DNA of 64,000 nucleotides, from the NCBI GenBank assembly GCA_963920525.1, contig OY986435.1, positions 176,584,266 through 176,648,265 on the forward strand. Reading direction: 5' to 3'. How positions within the stretch are numbered: the stretch's first letter is position 1; each line of letters opens with the position of its first letter. Positions 62,976 to 64,000 of this stretch are shown piece by piece. Under the pieces are notes generated by a model. The model did not search any database and was not told the origin of the DNA. It was given only the letters and a program-made list of their open reading frames with translations. Origin of the DNA: Dichetophora obliterata. Taxonomy: Eukaryota; Arthropoda; Insecta; Diptera; Sciomyzidae. The position numbers and the translations under genes were made by a program.

Positions 62976-64000
62976 ATAGGTAAGAAAAATATAAAATAAA
63001 GCTGCTTCCACATACGCAAAAAATATTTTTTTTTAAACTGGCTATTACTGGATGGTTCTATTGCTCATCTCTTATATTTACTACTGTGCAATGCTTTCCC
63101 TTTGTATAAAAAAAGAATTCAGAATTAGAACTCTGCGCCAGTTTAAAAAAATTAAATTAAAAAAATTCATTATAAAAAATGTACACTGCCGAATATTATA
63201 TGTCATATTTTGGAAGCCTATAAACTTATACAACAAAAAACTATTATGTAATAAACAAAATACCTTATTCACTGACAAGTCATGCACTATAATATATTTC
63301 AAAGTTAAACATTAGAAATTAATATTTTAACAGAACATCTAAAATCACATGTGCTCTTAGCTAAATATTTTTTACTTTAAATGTCAACTTTGAGCTTATA
63401 TACTGAGCAACAGCTGAGCCAAGGACGCAATATTTTTTTATTGATACTGTACTTTATTGATTCTGTACAAATTTTAAAAATTGACTTTTGAGTACAACCT
63501 TCTATAGACGAGCTCCAGTAGGCGCTTAACGACCGTTGTACGGCTGAGAAAAGTATTTGAAATTAGGCCTTGTTTGGTCTTAGTTAAAAAATTTTTTATA
63601 TATACTCGGTAATTTTAAAATGCATTTGACGCTTTTAAAAAGTATCATGAAAATAAAATAATTTATACGTTTATTAAAAATTAATGTTCTAGGAAAAAGT
63701 GTCGTAATTGACCGCACTCATTTCATTGCTATTCTGACAAGCTTGGCATACGTAAAGTTTTCTGCAGACTATCCTTAAAGCTGTTGTTACCAATGCATGC
63801 ACTCTAAAAATAACTATTTGGGCACTTTAAGTAAGCCGCCAGTTAAAGTAATTTTAAACGAGCATCACGATTTTGTATACATGTGCCGCCAACAGCTGCT
63901 AGCAAACGAAACCATCCAATCGACTAGCGAACAACATAAACGGAAAGACAGACTCAACTCGTACTCGTATCCATATCAAAAACCTGAACACTCGACGGTT
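62976..64000. other. Unassigned; last 150 bp GC-richer
   Basis: No gene supported. 63810-64000 is less AT-rich (CATGTGCCGCCAACAGCTGC) and free of repeats, so it may belong to a gene beyond the window, but no open frame or splice site supports this. Confidence 0.35.

Overview
The window looks like AT-rich intergenic or intronic DNA from a dipteran insect, probably a higher fly; I cannot fix the family from sequence alone. The clues are the base composition, CAA/CAG and TTG-rich spacers, and the mix of hAT, Tc1/mariner, piggyBac, Helitron, RTE and Jockey-type elements. I find no intact host protein gene, no rRNA, no functional tRNA and no CRISPR array. Almost all recognisable coding sequence is broken transposon sequence; the longest clean frame is a retrotransposon RNase H piece at 49945-50773.

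Layout. 1-1504: unassigned flank. 1513-5324: decayed hAT transposon with an imperfect 8-bp duplication, carrying a TA-flanked insert. 5434-6153: MITE-like element between TTAA sites. 7020-8170: Helitron-like debris with a tandem repeat. 10949-15390: a Jockey-type retroelement split by a hAT element (11163-14356), itself split by an RTE element (11530-13633). 16204-17526: a Helitron joined head-to-tail to another Helitron end. 18119-19066: a TA-flanked element carrying a SINE head and a smaller MITE. 21103-22993: foldback structures. 24061-26595: piggyBac. 26609-30515: a hAT element with an exact 8-bp duplication, carrying a Helitron and a 1149-bp terminal-inverted-repeat element that carries a further MITE. 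31696-32035: complete tRNA-derived SINE with a 15-bp duplication. 36349-44340: Tc1-type element split by a 6.5-kb insert that contains further elements and palindromic arrays. 44848-45713: foldback element. 48552-51140: a TA-flanked element with a satellite and the RNase H retroelement. 51331-51811: long palindrome. 54780-57850: second Jockey-type element. 60621-60955: unclassified coding remnant. 61021-61104: tiny GC-rich hairpin. 61492-62973: DD37E Tc1/mariner element with a MITE inside its transposase gene.

The pieces are not a pathway. They are a stratified record of insertions whose order can be read from target-site duplications. The most unusual thread is a set of four elements (2773-3816, 18119-19066, 38195-41251, 48552-51140). 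They share TA flanks and ends close to CAC..AGAAAAA, but each seems to have its own subterminal palindromic repeat; two also carry the head of the SINE found complete at 31696-32035. All family names come from memory of protein motifs and terminal sequences; no search was run.
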